64,000 nucleotides of DNA, taken from positions 173,134 to 237,133 of the forward strand of contig NZ_LZQD01000004.1 of assembly GCF_001858025.1 (NCBI RefSeq). The letters are read 5' to 3'. Positions 19,834 through 28,636 of this stretch are shown here, piece by piece. The notes under the pieces were generated by a model. That model searched no databases. It saw only the letters and a list, made by a program, of their open reading frames with translations, and had not been told where the DNA came from. The translations under genes and the position numbers were made by a program. This stretch comes from Trichormus sp. NMC-1 (GTDB lineage: Bacteria > Cyanobacteriota > Cyanobacteriia > Cyanobacteriales > Nostocaceae). How positions within the stretch are numbered: position 1 is the first letter of the stretch; the number at the start of each line of letters is the position of its first letter.

Positions 19834-20472
19834 ATGTCCAATCAAGTTTGGTTATCACAGTTGCAGCAAAATCGAGCGATCGCAGTTATTCGCGCTCCTA
19901 AAATGGTATGGGGTGAAAAAATGGCTTCTTCTGTGGCTGCTGGAGGTATGCGTCTGATAGAAATTACCTGGAATAGCGATCGCGCTGCTGACTTAATCTT
20001 TCAACTCCGTACACAGTTACCGCACTGTCTGATTGGTACAGGAACGCTGTTTAATGTCCAACAGTTACAAGATGCGATCGCCGCTGGGGCGCAATTTCTC
20101 TTCACTCCCCACACTGACCCAGAAATGATCAAAGTTGCAGTCGCTAAAGATGTACCGATTATTCCTGGCGCACTCACACCTACGGAAATTGTTACCGCTT
20201 GGACTCAGGGCGCAAGTTGTGTCAAAGTCTTCCCTGTGCAATCAGTGGGTGGAACTAACTATATTCAAAGTTTACAAGCTCCCCTTGGTCATATTCCTCT
20301 AATTCCTACTGGGGGTGTAACGTTACAAAATGCTCAAGATTTTTTACAAGTTGGAGCAGTAGCTGTGGGTTTAAGTGGGGAATTATTCCCGAAAAAATGG
20401 GTATTAGAGGAAAATTGGCGGGCGATATCGGAGCAAGCTAAAAATCTCATGGCGACGTTAAATAGGTGTTAA
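19834..20472 (+). CDS. eda: bifunctional KHG/KDPG aldolase
   Basis: A 212-residue class I aldolase that cleaves 2-keto-3-deoxy-6-phosphogluconate to pyruvate and glyceraldehyde-3-phosphate (Entner-Doudoroff), and can act on 4-hydroxy-2-oxoglutarate. Visible features: RAIAVIRAP, RLIEITWNS with the conserved Glu, GTGTLF, and CVKVFPVQ with the Schiff-base Lys, then PTGGV. Length is normal. No edd or other pathway gene is adjacent; the gene follows psaB after a terminator and is probably separately expressed. Confidence 0.88.
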   Translation: MSNQVWLSQLQQNRAIAVIRAPKMVWGEKMASSVAAGGMRLIEITWNSDRAADLIFQLRTQLPHCLIGTGTLFNVQQLQDAIAAGAQFLFTPHTDPEMIKVAVAKDVPIIPGALTPTEIVTAWTQGASCVKVFPVQSVGGTNYIQSLQAPLGHIPLIPTGGVTLQNAQDFLQVGAVAVGLSGELFPKKWVLEENWRAISEQAKNLMATLNRC

Positions 20473-20566
20473 ATTTTCTTAAAGGCAACTGTAATAACTT
20501 GTAAGTGAGGCTAGACAATAGTAAAATAAGCTACTGAATAGCTGAAAAAAATCTTCAGGTTTAACT

Positions 20567-21652
20567 ATGCTGCACGGATATAAAATTATTGATGCTGATT
20601 CCCATGTGATTGAGCCTCCGCAGATATGGGCTAAGTATCTAGCTCCTGAATTTAAGTACTTTGCACCCTCAGCAGACATGAAAATTCAAGGGGAAGACAT
20701 TGCGAACAAGATATCTCCACAAATGCGAGACGCTGGCAATCAACAGATGAGGGAGGCTCACCCCCAGGCATATTTTCATCGCTACAATCCAGAATCTCAC
20801 CTCCAAGCAATGGTGCAGATGGGGGTTGATATAGCCTTTATTTATCCAACTTACGGACAGTGGCTTTTTGCTATAGATAGTATGCCAGCAGAAGTCATGG
20901 GAGCTTTCACCCATGCCTACAACACATGGTTATACGAAGAATTTTGTAGCTATGCTCCAGACAGATTGAAAGGAGTGGGAGCAATTAATCTTCATGCACC
21001 AGAGCAAATGGTGTCAGAATTACATCGCATAGCCGATTTTGGCTGGAAATCAGTATTTTTACGCCCTAACCCCGTTAAAGGGAGACTCTTAAGTGATCCT
21101 GCCTATGAGCAATTTTGGACAAACTGCGAGGAGTTAGACATAGCAGTAGGAATTCATGAAGGCACTCATAGTCGCTTACCAACTACAGGCGCAGATAGAT
21201 TTAATACTCGTTTTGCCCTACACGCTTGTTCCCATCCGATGGAACAGATGATGGCATTGTTAGCCTTAATTGAAGGAGGGGTGCTAGAGCGTCATCCTCA
21301 GCTAAGGGTAGGTTTTCTAGAGTCTGGTTGTGGCTGGCTTCCTTATTGGCTCTGGCGCATGGATGAAGAATATAAAAATTTACATTGGGAGGTTAGAAAC
21401 CATGTAAGAATACCGCCATCGGAGTATTTTCGTCGTCAGTGTTTTGCTTCCGTTGACCCTTCCGAACCTTATTTCTCGCAAATTATCGAGTATATCGGTT
21501 CTGATAACTTAATCTTCGGCTCTGATTATCCTCAGATAAATCACAAACCGAACATCATGCAAACGCTTGTAGACCTTGAAGCACAGTTATCTCAAGAAAC
21601 GTTGCAAAAGATTGTTTGGGATAATCCCAGACGTTTTTACGGTTTGGCTTAG
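20567..21652 (+). CDS. amidohydrolase family (amidohydrolase 2) protein
   Basis: A 361-residue TIM-barrel metal-dependent hydrolase or decarboxylase of the amidohydrolase-2 group. Motif DADSHVIEP near the N-terminus gives the first metal ligands; a central GIHEGTHS, HACSHPMEQMMA and the C-terminal FGSDYPQ with the catalytic Asp complete the site. Relatives include ACMSD-type decarboxylases and many uncharacterised enzymes, so the substrate is unknown. It starts 94 bp after eda in the same direction. Confidence 0.8.
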   Translation: MLHGYKIIDADSHVIEPPQIWAKYLAPEFKYFAPSADMKIQGEDIANKISPQMRDAGNQQMREAHPQAYFHRYNPESHLQAMVQMGVDIAFIYPTYGQWLFAIDSMPAEVMGAFTHAYNTWLYEEFCSYAPDRLKGVGAINLHAPEQMVSELHRIADFGWKSVFLRPNPVKGRLLSDPAYEQFWTNCEELDIAVGIHEGTHSRLPTTGADRFNTRFALHACSHPMEQMMALLALIEGGVLERHPQLRVGFLESGCGWLPYWLWRMDEEYKNLHWEVRNHVRIPPSEYFRRQCFASVDPSEPYFSQIIEYIGSDNLIFGSDYPQINHKPNIMQTLVDLEAQLSQETLQKIVWDNPRRFYGLA

Positions 21653-21680
21653 AATCCTGAAAAAGCCCAGCCCTGGAAGA

Positions 21681-21786
21681 TACAGCACTTTCCGTTTTTA
21701 TGAGGTACAGTACCAGAAATTAACAAACCAATGCTTAAATATGGAGGATTAATTAAGTGTACCGCATTACATCGGGAAGTGCTGTA
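21681..21786. mobile_element. MITE-like element with IS630-type TA ends
   Basis: 106 bp bounded by inverted repeats: left TACAGCACTTTCCG, right CGGGAAGTGCTGTA, continuing inward with TATGAGGTAC against GTACCGCATTA. Both outer ends are TA, the target duplication of IS630/Tc1-mariner transposons. It has no coding capacity, so movement would need a transposase from elsewhere. Confidence 0.7.
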
Positions 21787-21899
21787 ATAGTGGTTGTAGC
21801 AATTCCCATACCGACTATCCTTGTTAGCAGCGGTACAATAACACTACACTTAGTTTAATCAGCTTTAAGTAAGTTGTTTAAAGTAGGAGTGTGTTTATC

Positions 21900-22412
21900 A
21901 TGACAAATCTTATTTATTCTCACTGGATGCGTCCTTTAAAAATGTTACTGGCAGGTGCAGTAGTTTCTGCTAGTATTTTGAGTCCTGTATCGAGTCAAGT
22001 TTGGGCAAATTCCGACAATAATAAAATTGCTACAGCTATTCAAACACTCAAACAATCGGATCAACGCTGGATTCAAATTAACCTGTCAAAGCAAAATTTA
22101 ATTGCTTGGGAAGGTAGTAATCCTGTTTATGCAATCACCATTTCTTCCGGTAAGAAATCTACACCCACTCGCGTTGGAACTTTTCAGATTCAAACTAAGT
22201 TGAAAAAAACTCGGATGCGCGGTAGAGATTATGATGTTCCCAATGTTCCCCATACTATGTATTATCAAGGTGGTTATGCCATTCATGGAGCCTACTGGCA
22301 TAAAAGATTTGGTACTCCTGTCAGTCATGGCTGTGTAAATCTTGCACCTAATCATGCTAAATGGGTATTTGATTGGGCTGATATAGGCACACCAGTAGTA
22401 ATTCAGAAATAG
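21900..22412 (+). CDS. L,D-transpeptidase (YkuD domain), paralogue 1
   Basis: 170 residues from the ATG at 21900, which has AGGAG ten bases upstream; the GTG at 21891 is too close to that site. A signal peptide (MLLAGAVVSASILSPVSSQVWA) sends it to the periplasm. The YkuD catalytic core is GAYWHKRFGTPVSHGCVNL with the nucleophilic Cys. Such enzymes form 3-3 peptidoglycan cross-links or attach proteins to the wall. The next gene is a close paralogue, so this is a tandem duplication. Confidence 0.88.
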   Translation: MTNLIYSHWMRPLKMLLAGAVVSASILSPVSSQVWANSDNNKIATAIQTLKQSDQRWIQINLSKQNLIAWEGSNPVYAITISSGKKSTPTRVGTFQIQTKLKKTRMRGRDYDVPNVPHTMYYQGGYAIHGAYWHKRFGTPVSHGCVNLAPNHAKWVFDWADIGTPVVIQK

Positions 22413-22633
22413 GTAATTGGTAATAGGTAATTGGTAATAATCTCTTCCCTGTTACCTTCCCCCAGTCCCCAAATCACAAGAAACCAAAACAATTAAACAC
22501 AATTAAACAGTTCGCTGTTCTCTAGGACAAGTAAGATAGAGAGAGGGTATTGAAAATCTCTGTCGTCTAGAATTTGGCGTAAATCCTGATGAATCCTGAG
22601 CGAACTGATAATTGCAAATCTTCAATCTAGAAA

Positions 22634-22647
22634 AGTTCGCCTGTACT
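22634..22647. promoter_or_regulatory. LexA-box-like palindrome
   Basis: AGTTCGCCTGTACT differs at one base from the cyanobacterial LexA consensus RGTACNNNDGTWCB. It lies about 28 bp before the second L,D-transpeptidase start. A chance match is possible. Confidence 0.25.
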
Positions 22648-22675
22648 AATTAGATAATTAAAAGGTAATTGGATT

Positions 22676-23209
22676 ATGCCAAGCTGGATTCGCAGTGCTT
22701 TAATGCGTTCCTCTGGAACTTTTTGTACAAGTATAGTGTTGATGCTGTTGACTTTGCTCACTTGGTCATCACCAACTAATAACCCCAAAACTACTACAGC
22801 TAATGCTTATACAGTAAATAAAAGCATGACTGTATCTAAAAATCAGCAAATCTCTCTATCTCGCTGGATTGAAATTGATTTATCTGAGCAGAGATTACGG
22901 GCTTTTGAAGGTAAAAGAGTGGTGTATTCCTACCGAATTTCTACGGGAAAGAAACGAACTCCTACACCCGTTGGTAGATTTGCGATTAATTCCAAGTATC
23001 GCACTCACCGGATGCGTGGTAGCGGTTACGACATTCCTGATGTTCCTTACGCCATGTATTTTCATGGAGGTTATGCCATTCATGGTGCTTACTGGCATAA
23101 TCGTTTTGGTACTCCAGTTAGTCATGGTTGCGTTAATTTGCCAGTTAGTCAAGCACGTAAGTTATACAATTGGGCTGGAACAGGAACAGTTGTAGTTGTG
23201 CGTCGGTAG
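22676..23209 (+). CDS. L,D-transpeptidase (YkuD domain), paralogue 2
   Basis: A 177-residue secreted protein with an N-terminal hydrophobic segment (FCTSIVLMLLTLLTWSS) and the YkuD core GAYWHNRFGTPVSHGCVNL. It aligns with the preceding gene along the whole catalytic domain, including KKRTPTPVGRF and MRGSGYDIPDVPYAMYFHGGYAIH. Role as for paralogue 1. A 263-bp gap with its own AT-rich upstream region separates the two, so they may be regulated differently. Confidence 0.88.
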   Translation: MPSWIRSALMRSSGTFCTSIVLMLLTLLTWSSPTNNPKTTTANAYTVNKSMTVSKNQQISLSRWIEIDLSEQRLRAFEGKRVVYSYRISTGKKRTPTPVGRFAINSKYRTHRMRGSGYDIPDVPYAMYFHGGYAIHGAYWHNRFGTPVSHGCVNLPVSQARKLYNWAGTGTVVVVRR

Positions 23210-24160
23210 ATGATTTAATTTCCGTCACTTAGAAGAGGAGCAGCTTTTGATGCTTTGTTATAGTTCAATCACATACCATTTATTTGTGAGGCTGCGCCCA
23301 ATTTTTTGACCCTTTGTTTTCTGTCTCCGTGTCGCCCCAGTTGCTGCCTCTTTCAGAGGAGCTATACGCTAACAAGTCGGGAAATTCCCCCAACGCACTG
23401 GCTTCTCTGTGTTTGGAGTGGTATGGCTATAGCTTGCGTGACGACGTAGGAGTCATACGCCTCCCGTCAGGGATAGGTTTATCTTTAAATCTCCAATATA
23501 TTTAATTTGGTGCATCTTCATACAAAATTGTTATTAGATTTTGTGTTCATGAGTGGTATCTCCTGTTTTTTTTATGCTTTTTTACGCATCACAAGTAGAT
23601 AGATGATATTACCTAAGTATTGCAGCAGAAGCTGAAAATGAGAACCTATCACACTAATAAAATCCTGTTAATCCAAAAGCAGCCTGCATTCTAAGTCACT
23701 TAATCCTTCAAATCGTTCAGCCATATTGTGATAGGCTCTTCTGATTTGAAAAGCAGATTATCAGATTTTTGCTATTGGTGGCATAGGTTTTAACGAGAAT
23801 TTGCATGAATATACTGCTGTTTTAGGTCTGTGTACCTACATATATTCAAGGATGGCAGATTTGAAAAATTTCAGCTTTTTCACGCTTTCCCCAACCAAAA
23901 TAACTTTGTATCTTTAGATCATGAAAGCAACGAAGAGGACACATAAAAACTCCTACTTAATATTGCGTCAGACAAATTACTCTCAAGCTCCGAAATACTC
24001 CAATCGGGAAGAACTGGGTTTTTCTTTTCCTGATATCAACCTCTGAAAAGTTGCAATTGAGTAACGTCAATTTCACGCGACCATATTAAAAAGTTGGTGA
24101 GTTTTACAACTCTAGTCTTGCTATCAAAACTAAAATTTTATTTTTTGGGAGAAGTTTACT
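23210..24160. other. long intergenic region upstream of the pilus operon
   Basis: 951 bp without a convincing gene. 23340-23475 is rich in short dispersed repeats of GCTATACGC / GCTATAGC type. 23480-24160 is AT-rich and presumably holds the pilus promoter. A 41-codon frame at 23921-24046 is the only candidate for a small gene and lacks a ribosome site. Confidence 0.4.
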
Positions 24161-24676
24161 ATGTTACGTCGTTTTTCCTTAGCTTCTGCATTACTTGTTG
24201 CTGGTTCTATTGTTGCTTCCGTTGCTCCCGCAATTGCTGCTACTGCAAGTGCTGACCTTGATGTTTCAGGCACAGTTGTTGCTAACTGCACCATCTCTAC
24301 AACTGCTATCGCCTTCGCAGGTTATGACCCAGTAACTGCTAATAAGACCAGTCCTTTGGATGTAACCGGAGCTGTAAAAACAACTTGTACTAAAGATGCT
24401 CCAGTTTCTATCACTTTAAATGATGGTCTAAATTATGATAGTGGTACTCGTCGCTTGAAAACTACAGTTGCAGGTAGCGACGCATTTTTGTCATACTCAC
24501 TTTACCAAGATAGTGGTTATAGTACTGCTTGGGGTAGCACTACATCAACAGATTTAGACCTGACTGGAACAGGTTTAGAAGTTAATAGTACTGTTTATGG
24601 TAGATCTCCAGGTGGTCAAAACGCTTCCGTTGCTAATAATTACAGTGATACAGTAATAGCAACTGTTAATTTCTAA
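24161..24676 (+). CDS. major pilin subunit, spore coat protein U (SCPU) domain
   Basis: A 171-residue exported protein. The signal peptide ends at PAIAA. The mature part matches the SCPU/Csu fold: VANCTISTTAIAFAGYDP, TTCTKDAPVSITL, LSYSLYQDSGYSTAWG, then VYGRSPGGQ and YSDTVIATVNF. Between the cleavage site and the first Cys lie about 15 residues (TASADLDVSGTVVAN) that would act as a donor strand for the next subunit. It heads a four-gene chaperone-usher cluster. A 172-bp gap with hairpins follows, so it may be expressed more than the assembly genes. Confidence 0.85.
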   Translation: MLRRFSLASALLVAGSIVASVAPAIAATASADLDVSGTVVANCTISTTAIAFAGYDPVTANKTSPLDVTGAVKTTCTKDAPVSITLNDGLNYDSGTRRLKTTVAGSDAFLSYSLYQDSGYSTAWGSTTSTDLDLTGTGLEVNSTVYGRSPGGQNASVANNYSDTVIATVNF

Positions 24677-24689
24677 CCATAAATGTTTC

Positions 24690-24741
24690 TAGTGCTGTTA
24701 GGATGATAGATGCAGAAAACTTTTCCTAATTTTAGCACTAC
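24690..24741 (+). promoter_or_regulatory. long hairpin after the pilin gene
   Basis: TAGTGCTGTTAGGA (24690-24703) pairs with TCCTAATTTTAGCACTA (24724-24741), with a small bulge. It begins 14 bp after the pilin stop and could stabilise the pilin message. Confidence 0.45.
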
Positions 24742-24774
24742 CAAGCCTTACTTATGATGGTCAATTGTTTATGT

Positions 24775-24800
24775 TGGGCGGGTAATTCCGCCCGCATTTT
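24775..24800 (+). terminator. possible attenuator between pilin and chaperone genes
   Basis: GGGCGG / CCGCCC stem around GTAATT followed by GCATTTTC. It is GC-rich in AT-rich surroundings with a short T-run, so partial termination is plausible. Confidence 0.45.
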
Positions 24801-24848
24801 CAATTAATCAACTAATTAGCAAAATTCGCTTTCTGCCAAAATAAAATT

Positions 24849-25625
24849 ATGTTTTATTTCCACCAAAAAATAACTAGGTTCGTATTTTTGAGTTTACTAA
24901 CTGGTCTAGGGCTAACTCAAGTGCAAAAAGCTTGGGGGAGTAACTTCCAAGTGAATCCTGTAAGAGTTTCTTTATCAGGAAAGGTTTCTAATCAAGTTCT
25001 GACTGTGCGTAATGATAGCAATGAAACTTTACGCTTTCAGCTAAAAACCTATACTTGGAGTCAAGACGCTAAAGGTGAAATGCAACTTACTGCTACAGAA
25101 GACATAGTTGCGTTTCCTGGGTTATTTTCCTTAAATCCTGGGGAAAAACGCAGCGTGCGTGTGGGAACTTTAGTTCCTGTAGGTGCAGTGGAAAAAACTT
25201 ACCGTATTTTTGTTGAAGAACTGACACCACCAACAACACCTAAGAATAAAAATGAAATTCGCATTCTCACAAAATTAGGTATTCCGGTTTTTCTGCAACC
25301 TAGTCAACCAGTTGTAGATAGCAAGATTGAGAATGTAAATATCAACAATAGTCATCTATATTTTAACCTTAAAAATACTGGTAATACTCACTTTGTTGCT
25401 CAGAAAGTAAGAGTTCAAGGTTTAGATGGGACTGGTAAGAGTGTATTTGATCGCCAACGGGATGGTTGGTATATACTAGCTGGTGTATCTCAACCTTATG
25501 ATCTGAAAATTCCTGCACAGGAATGTAGCAAAACTCAAACTTTAGTGCTGGAAGTAAAAACAAATAATAAATTCTTTGCAGAAAGACGTGAAATGCCTAA
25601 AAATGCTTGCACTGCATCAAAATAA
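24849..25625 (+). CDS. periplasmic pilus chaperone (PapD-like, archaic type)
   Basis: A 258-residue exported protein with two Ig-like domains. The signal peptide is FVFLSLLTGLGLTQVQKAWG. The N-domain includes FQVNPVRVSLSGKVSNQVLTVRN and the conserved FSLNPGEKRSVRVG strand whose basic residue anchors the subunit C-terminus. Chaperones of this group hold pilin folds by donor-strand complementation until the usher takes them. Its place between pilin and usher fits this. It resembles CsuC-type (archaic) chaperones more than classical FimC. Confidence 0.85.
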   Translation: MFYFHQKITRFVFLSLLTGLGLTQVQKAWGSNFQVNPVRVSLSGKVSNQVLTVRNDSNETLRFQLKTYTWSQDAKGEMQLTATEDIVAFPGLFSLNPGEKRSVRVGTLVPVGAVEKTYRIFVEELTPPTTPKNKNEIRILTKLGIPVFLQPSQPVVDSKIENVNINNSHLYFNLKNTGNTHFVAQKVRVQGLDGTGKSVFDRQRDGWYILAGVSQPYDLKIPAQECSKTQTLVLEVKTNNKFFAERREMPKNACTASK

Positions 25626-25663
25626 ACATCCAATTAACTAATTTGTAAAGTGAGTTAAATCTC

Positions 25664-27988
25664 ATGGAGGTTAGACATTTATTAAATTTTCTCTGTATAT
25701 TTTTTTTTAGTGCTACTCTTATATTTAGCCCCGCACTAGCAGTACAAGACCAAAAGGCAATATTAGAACTAACTGTTAACCAGATTGCCCAAGGAGAAGT
25801 TTTTGTTATCCTACGGGAAAAAGACATTCTAATTCGCCGTTTGGATCTAGAAAAAGTAGGCTTGAAAGGCTTTTCTGGAGTCCAGGAAACTATTAACAAT
25901 GAACTTTATGTCTCTCTGGCTTCACTAACTTCTGGTGTTAACTATGATTTTGATGAGAAAGCGTTAACTCTGCGAATAACAGCCCAACCTGATTTACTAG
26001 GTACTACTTCTTTTAACTTAGGAAATAAGCCACCAACAAATATTGTTTATAGTAAAGACACTAGTGCTTTTCTCAATTATGCTTTCAATGTCCCTCTAGA
26101 TGGGGAAAAGTTAAATAACTATACATTTTTTGGTGAATCTGGCTTAAGTGTGAATGGCAACTTACTCTACAGTAGCTTTTCACGGAAGACAGACGGTGAT
26201 GTTGTGCGGGGCTTGACGAATTTTACTTTAGATCATCCCAATAACTTGAGTCGCTGGGTATTTGGAGATTCCTTTGCTAATACTGGTAATTTGGGAGGTT
26301 CACTCTTTCTCGGCGGCGTGAGTATATCTAGAGAATTTGGACTTAATCCCTATTTTATTCGGCAACCAACTTTTGGTTTATCTGGCGCGGTTATCACCCC
26401 TTCTACAGTCGAAGTTTTAGTTAATGGACAACGAGTAAGTCGGCAAGATTTACCTCCTGGTAAGTTTGAATTGAATAATTTAGTTTTGCCAGTTGGTAAC
26501 GGGGCAACAAGGGTTGTAATTCGGGATGCTTTTGGTAAAGAACAAGTTATCAACTCACCATTTTATTTTTCGTCAGGGCTTCTCAAACCTGGGCTATCTG
26601 ACTATAGTTTTAATTTTGGTTTTCGCAGAGATAATTTAGATTCTGATAGCTTTGATTACGGTTCTGCTGCTTTCTTGGGTCGATATACTCAAGGTATAAC
26701 CGATTCCTTGACACTAGGCGGACGTTTGGAAGCATCTTCTAACTTAATTAGTGGTGGTTCTAGTCTCACAACTGCGCTTCCTTTTGGTGCTTTAGAACTA
26801 TCTTTAGCTGCTAGTAACGAATCAGGAAATACAGGTACAGCAGCATCATTAACCTATAGTTATTCCGGTCGCAGAATCGGATTTGGTGGTGCTGTACGTC
26901 TATTCAGTGACCACTATGCTAACTTGAGTTTGAAAGCATCAAACGACAGGCCAAATTTAGAATACAACGCTTTTGTTTCTTCTACTCTCAGCCGTGATTT
27001 AAGTCTTGGTTTACAATACACTGCTGCTGATTATCGTGATAAAGGACATAGCGATCGCGTCTCTCTCTACAGTACAGTTAGATTGAGTAATCGGGCAAAT
27101 TTATCTCTCAATGTTAGCCGTAGTTCTCAAGATTTACAGTCAACCAACGACGAAATATTTATTGGATTTAACTATAATCTGGGTAACACTAATGCCAGTT
27201 TAACTGAACAAATTAATAATCAAGGGCAACCTGTAACCACTGTATCTGTGCAAAAATCTCCTCCTATTGGGGAAGGTTTCGGCTACCGTCTTCAGTTAAC
27301 TCCTAGTGAATCACAAATTCCAGGTAATGCCCGCCTCACTTATCGCGCTCCTGTTGGCATATATGAATTAAATTATGACCGCAACAATCAGGGAGAAAAT
27401 GCTTTCAACTTGAATGCTACTGGTAGTATTGTCGCTATTGGAGACAGTATTTTCTTTGCCCGTCCTGTGACACAAAGCTTTGCTCTACTGCAAGTCCCTG
27501 GAGTTAGAGGAGTGCGTGGATATGTTAGTAATCAGGAAATGGGGCGGACTGATAAAAATGGGAATTTGTTAATACCAGACTTACTCCCTTACTATGGCAA
27601 TAATGTCAAAATGCAAGATGAAGATATTCCTCTGAATTACAAAATTGGTGATAACAATCAAGTAATTGCTCCTCCCTTACGAGGTGGGGCAATTGTTCGT
27701 TTTCCGGTAGAACGTATTCAGAGTATAATCGGCACTATTTCTATAGAAGTAGCGGGGAAAAATGAACTTCCGGTTTACGGTCAATTAACTGTTAATGTGA
27801 ATGGTAAAACATTAATCTCACCTCTTGGCAGTGAGGGCAATTTTTATTTAGAAAATATTTCTACTGGCAGCTATAAAGCCGTTGTGGAATATGAAAAAGG
27901 TATTTGTAATTTTGATTTAAATATTCCCCAGTCTGACCAACAAGTTGTTAATTTGGGCAGATTAAAATGTATATCTACTGAAAAATAA
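25664..27988 (+). CDS. outer-membrane usher of the chaperone-usher pilus
   Basis: A 774-residue usher of the FimD/PapC superfamily. A signal peptide (FLCIFFFSATLIFSPALA) is followed by an N-terminal domain that docks chaperone-subunit complexes, a beta-barrel with a plug (VEVLVNGQRVSRQDLPPGKFELNNL, then VVIRDAFGKEQ), many alternating barrel strands from about 320 to 600, and two small C-terminal domains ending near SDQQVVNLGRLKC. It is similar in length to archaic ushers. It begins 38 bp after the chaperone gene and is followed 10 bp later by the second subunit gene, so the three form one unit. Confidence 0.88.
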   Translation: MEVRHLLNFLCIFFFSATLIFSPALAVQDQKAILELTVNQIAQGEVFVILREKDILIRRLDLEKVGLKGFSGVQETINNELYVSLASLTSGVNYDFDEKALTLRITAQPDLLGTTSFNLGNKPPTNIVYSKDTSAFLNYAFNVPLDGEKLNNYTFFGESGLSVNGNLLYSSFSRKTDGDVVRGLTNFTLDHPNNLSRWVFGDSFANTGNLGGSLFLGGVSISREFGLNPYFIRQPTFGLSGAVITPSTVEVLVNGQRVSRQDLPPGKFELNNLVLPVGNGATRVVIRDAFGKEQVINSPFYFSSGLLKPGLSDYSFNFGFRRDNLDSDSFDYGSAAFLGRYTQGITDSLTLGGRLEASSNLISGGSSLTTALPFGALELSLAASNESGNTGTAASLTYSYSGRRIGFGGAVRLFSDHYANLSLKASNDRPNLEYNAFVSSTLSRDLSLGLQYTAADYRDKGHSDRVSLYSTVRLSNRANLSLNVSRSSQDLQSTNDEIFIGFNYNLGNTNASLTEQINNQGQPVTTVSVQKSPPIGEGFGYRLQLTPSESQIPGNARLTYRAPVGIYELNYDRNNQGENAFNLNATGSIVAIGDSIFFARPVTQSFALLQVPGVRGVRGYVSNQEMGRTDKNGNLLIPDLLPYYGNNVKMQDEDIPLNYKIGDNNQVIAPPLRGGAIVRFPVERIQSIIGTISIEVAGKNELPVYGQLTVNVNGKTLISPLGSEGNFYLENISTGSYKAVVEYEKGICNFDLNIPQSDQQVVNLGRLKCISTEK

Positions 27989-27998
27989 GAGGCAAGCC

Positions 27999-28454
27999 AT
28001 GATGAATATGCAAAAATTATTATTAACATTAAAAATAACTTTAATTAGCACAATATTTAGTAATCCTGCTTTATGCCAATGTTCTATTAATGTTTCTAGC
28101 GTTAACTTTGGTGCTTATGATGTTTTTAATAATATATCTACAACTTCTACAGGTAGCATAAATTATGATTGCTCGTCAGCAAGTCCTGTGCCAACTTCAA
28201 TTACCATTGACTTGAGCAAAGGTAATTCTTCTTCTTATAATCCACGCCAATTAAAAAGTATAGATGATTCACTTAATTATAATCTGTATCTAGATGCAGC
28301 AGGACAATTTATTTGGGGAGACGGTACAAATAGTCAAAACTACATCAATTCTGCTCTCACTGGTACTGTAACAATTTATGGCATTATTCCAGCTAGACAA
28401 AATGCGAAAGTAGGAACTTATACAGATTCAATTACAACTACAATTAATTTTTAG
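27999..28454 (+). CDS. second SCPU-domain subunit, probable pilus tip
   Basis: A 151-residue exported protein. The signal peptide ends near NPALC and the mature protein starts almost at once with QCSINVSSVNFGAYDVF, so there is no N-terminal extension to donate. It keeps the SCPU features: INYDCSSASPVPTSITIDL, LNYNLYLDAAGQFIWGDG, IYGIIPARQ and YTDSITTTINF. A subunit that can accept but not donate a strand would sit at the tip. It is the last gene of the cluster and starts 10 bp after the usher. Confidence 0.8.
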   Translation: MMNMQKLLLTLKITLISTIFSNPALCQCSINVSSVNFGAYDVFNNISTTSTGSINYDCSSASPVPTSITIDLSKGNSSSYNPRQLKSIDDSLNYNLYLDAAGQFIWGDGTNSQNYINSALTGTVTIYGIIPARQNAKVGTYTDSITTTINF

Positions 28455-28636
28455 CAAGTATTTTTTGTAAGAGAAAGGCTGAAATTTCCGGAATCAAAGC
28501 CTAAATCCCAAAAAAATTTTCGGGTTTAATCTCTTTTAAGCCAGGTATGTATGCTCTAAACATCATGCCCGGCTAATTACTGGTAATCACTCTTTTCCTA
28601 TTATTTATTGCCCATTTCCTACTTCAATCTTAATGC

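Noticed and set aside
23314-23505. 63-codon frame in the pilus upstream region
   Set aside because: It is made of dispersed repeat sequence and has no plausible start signal.
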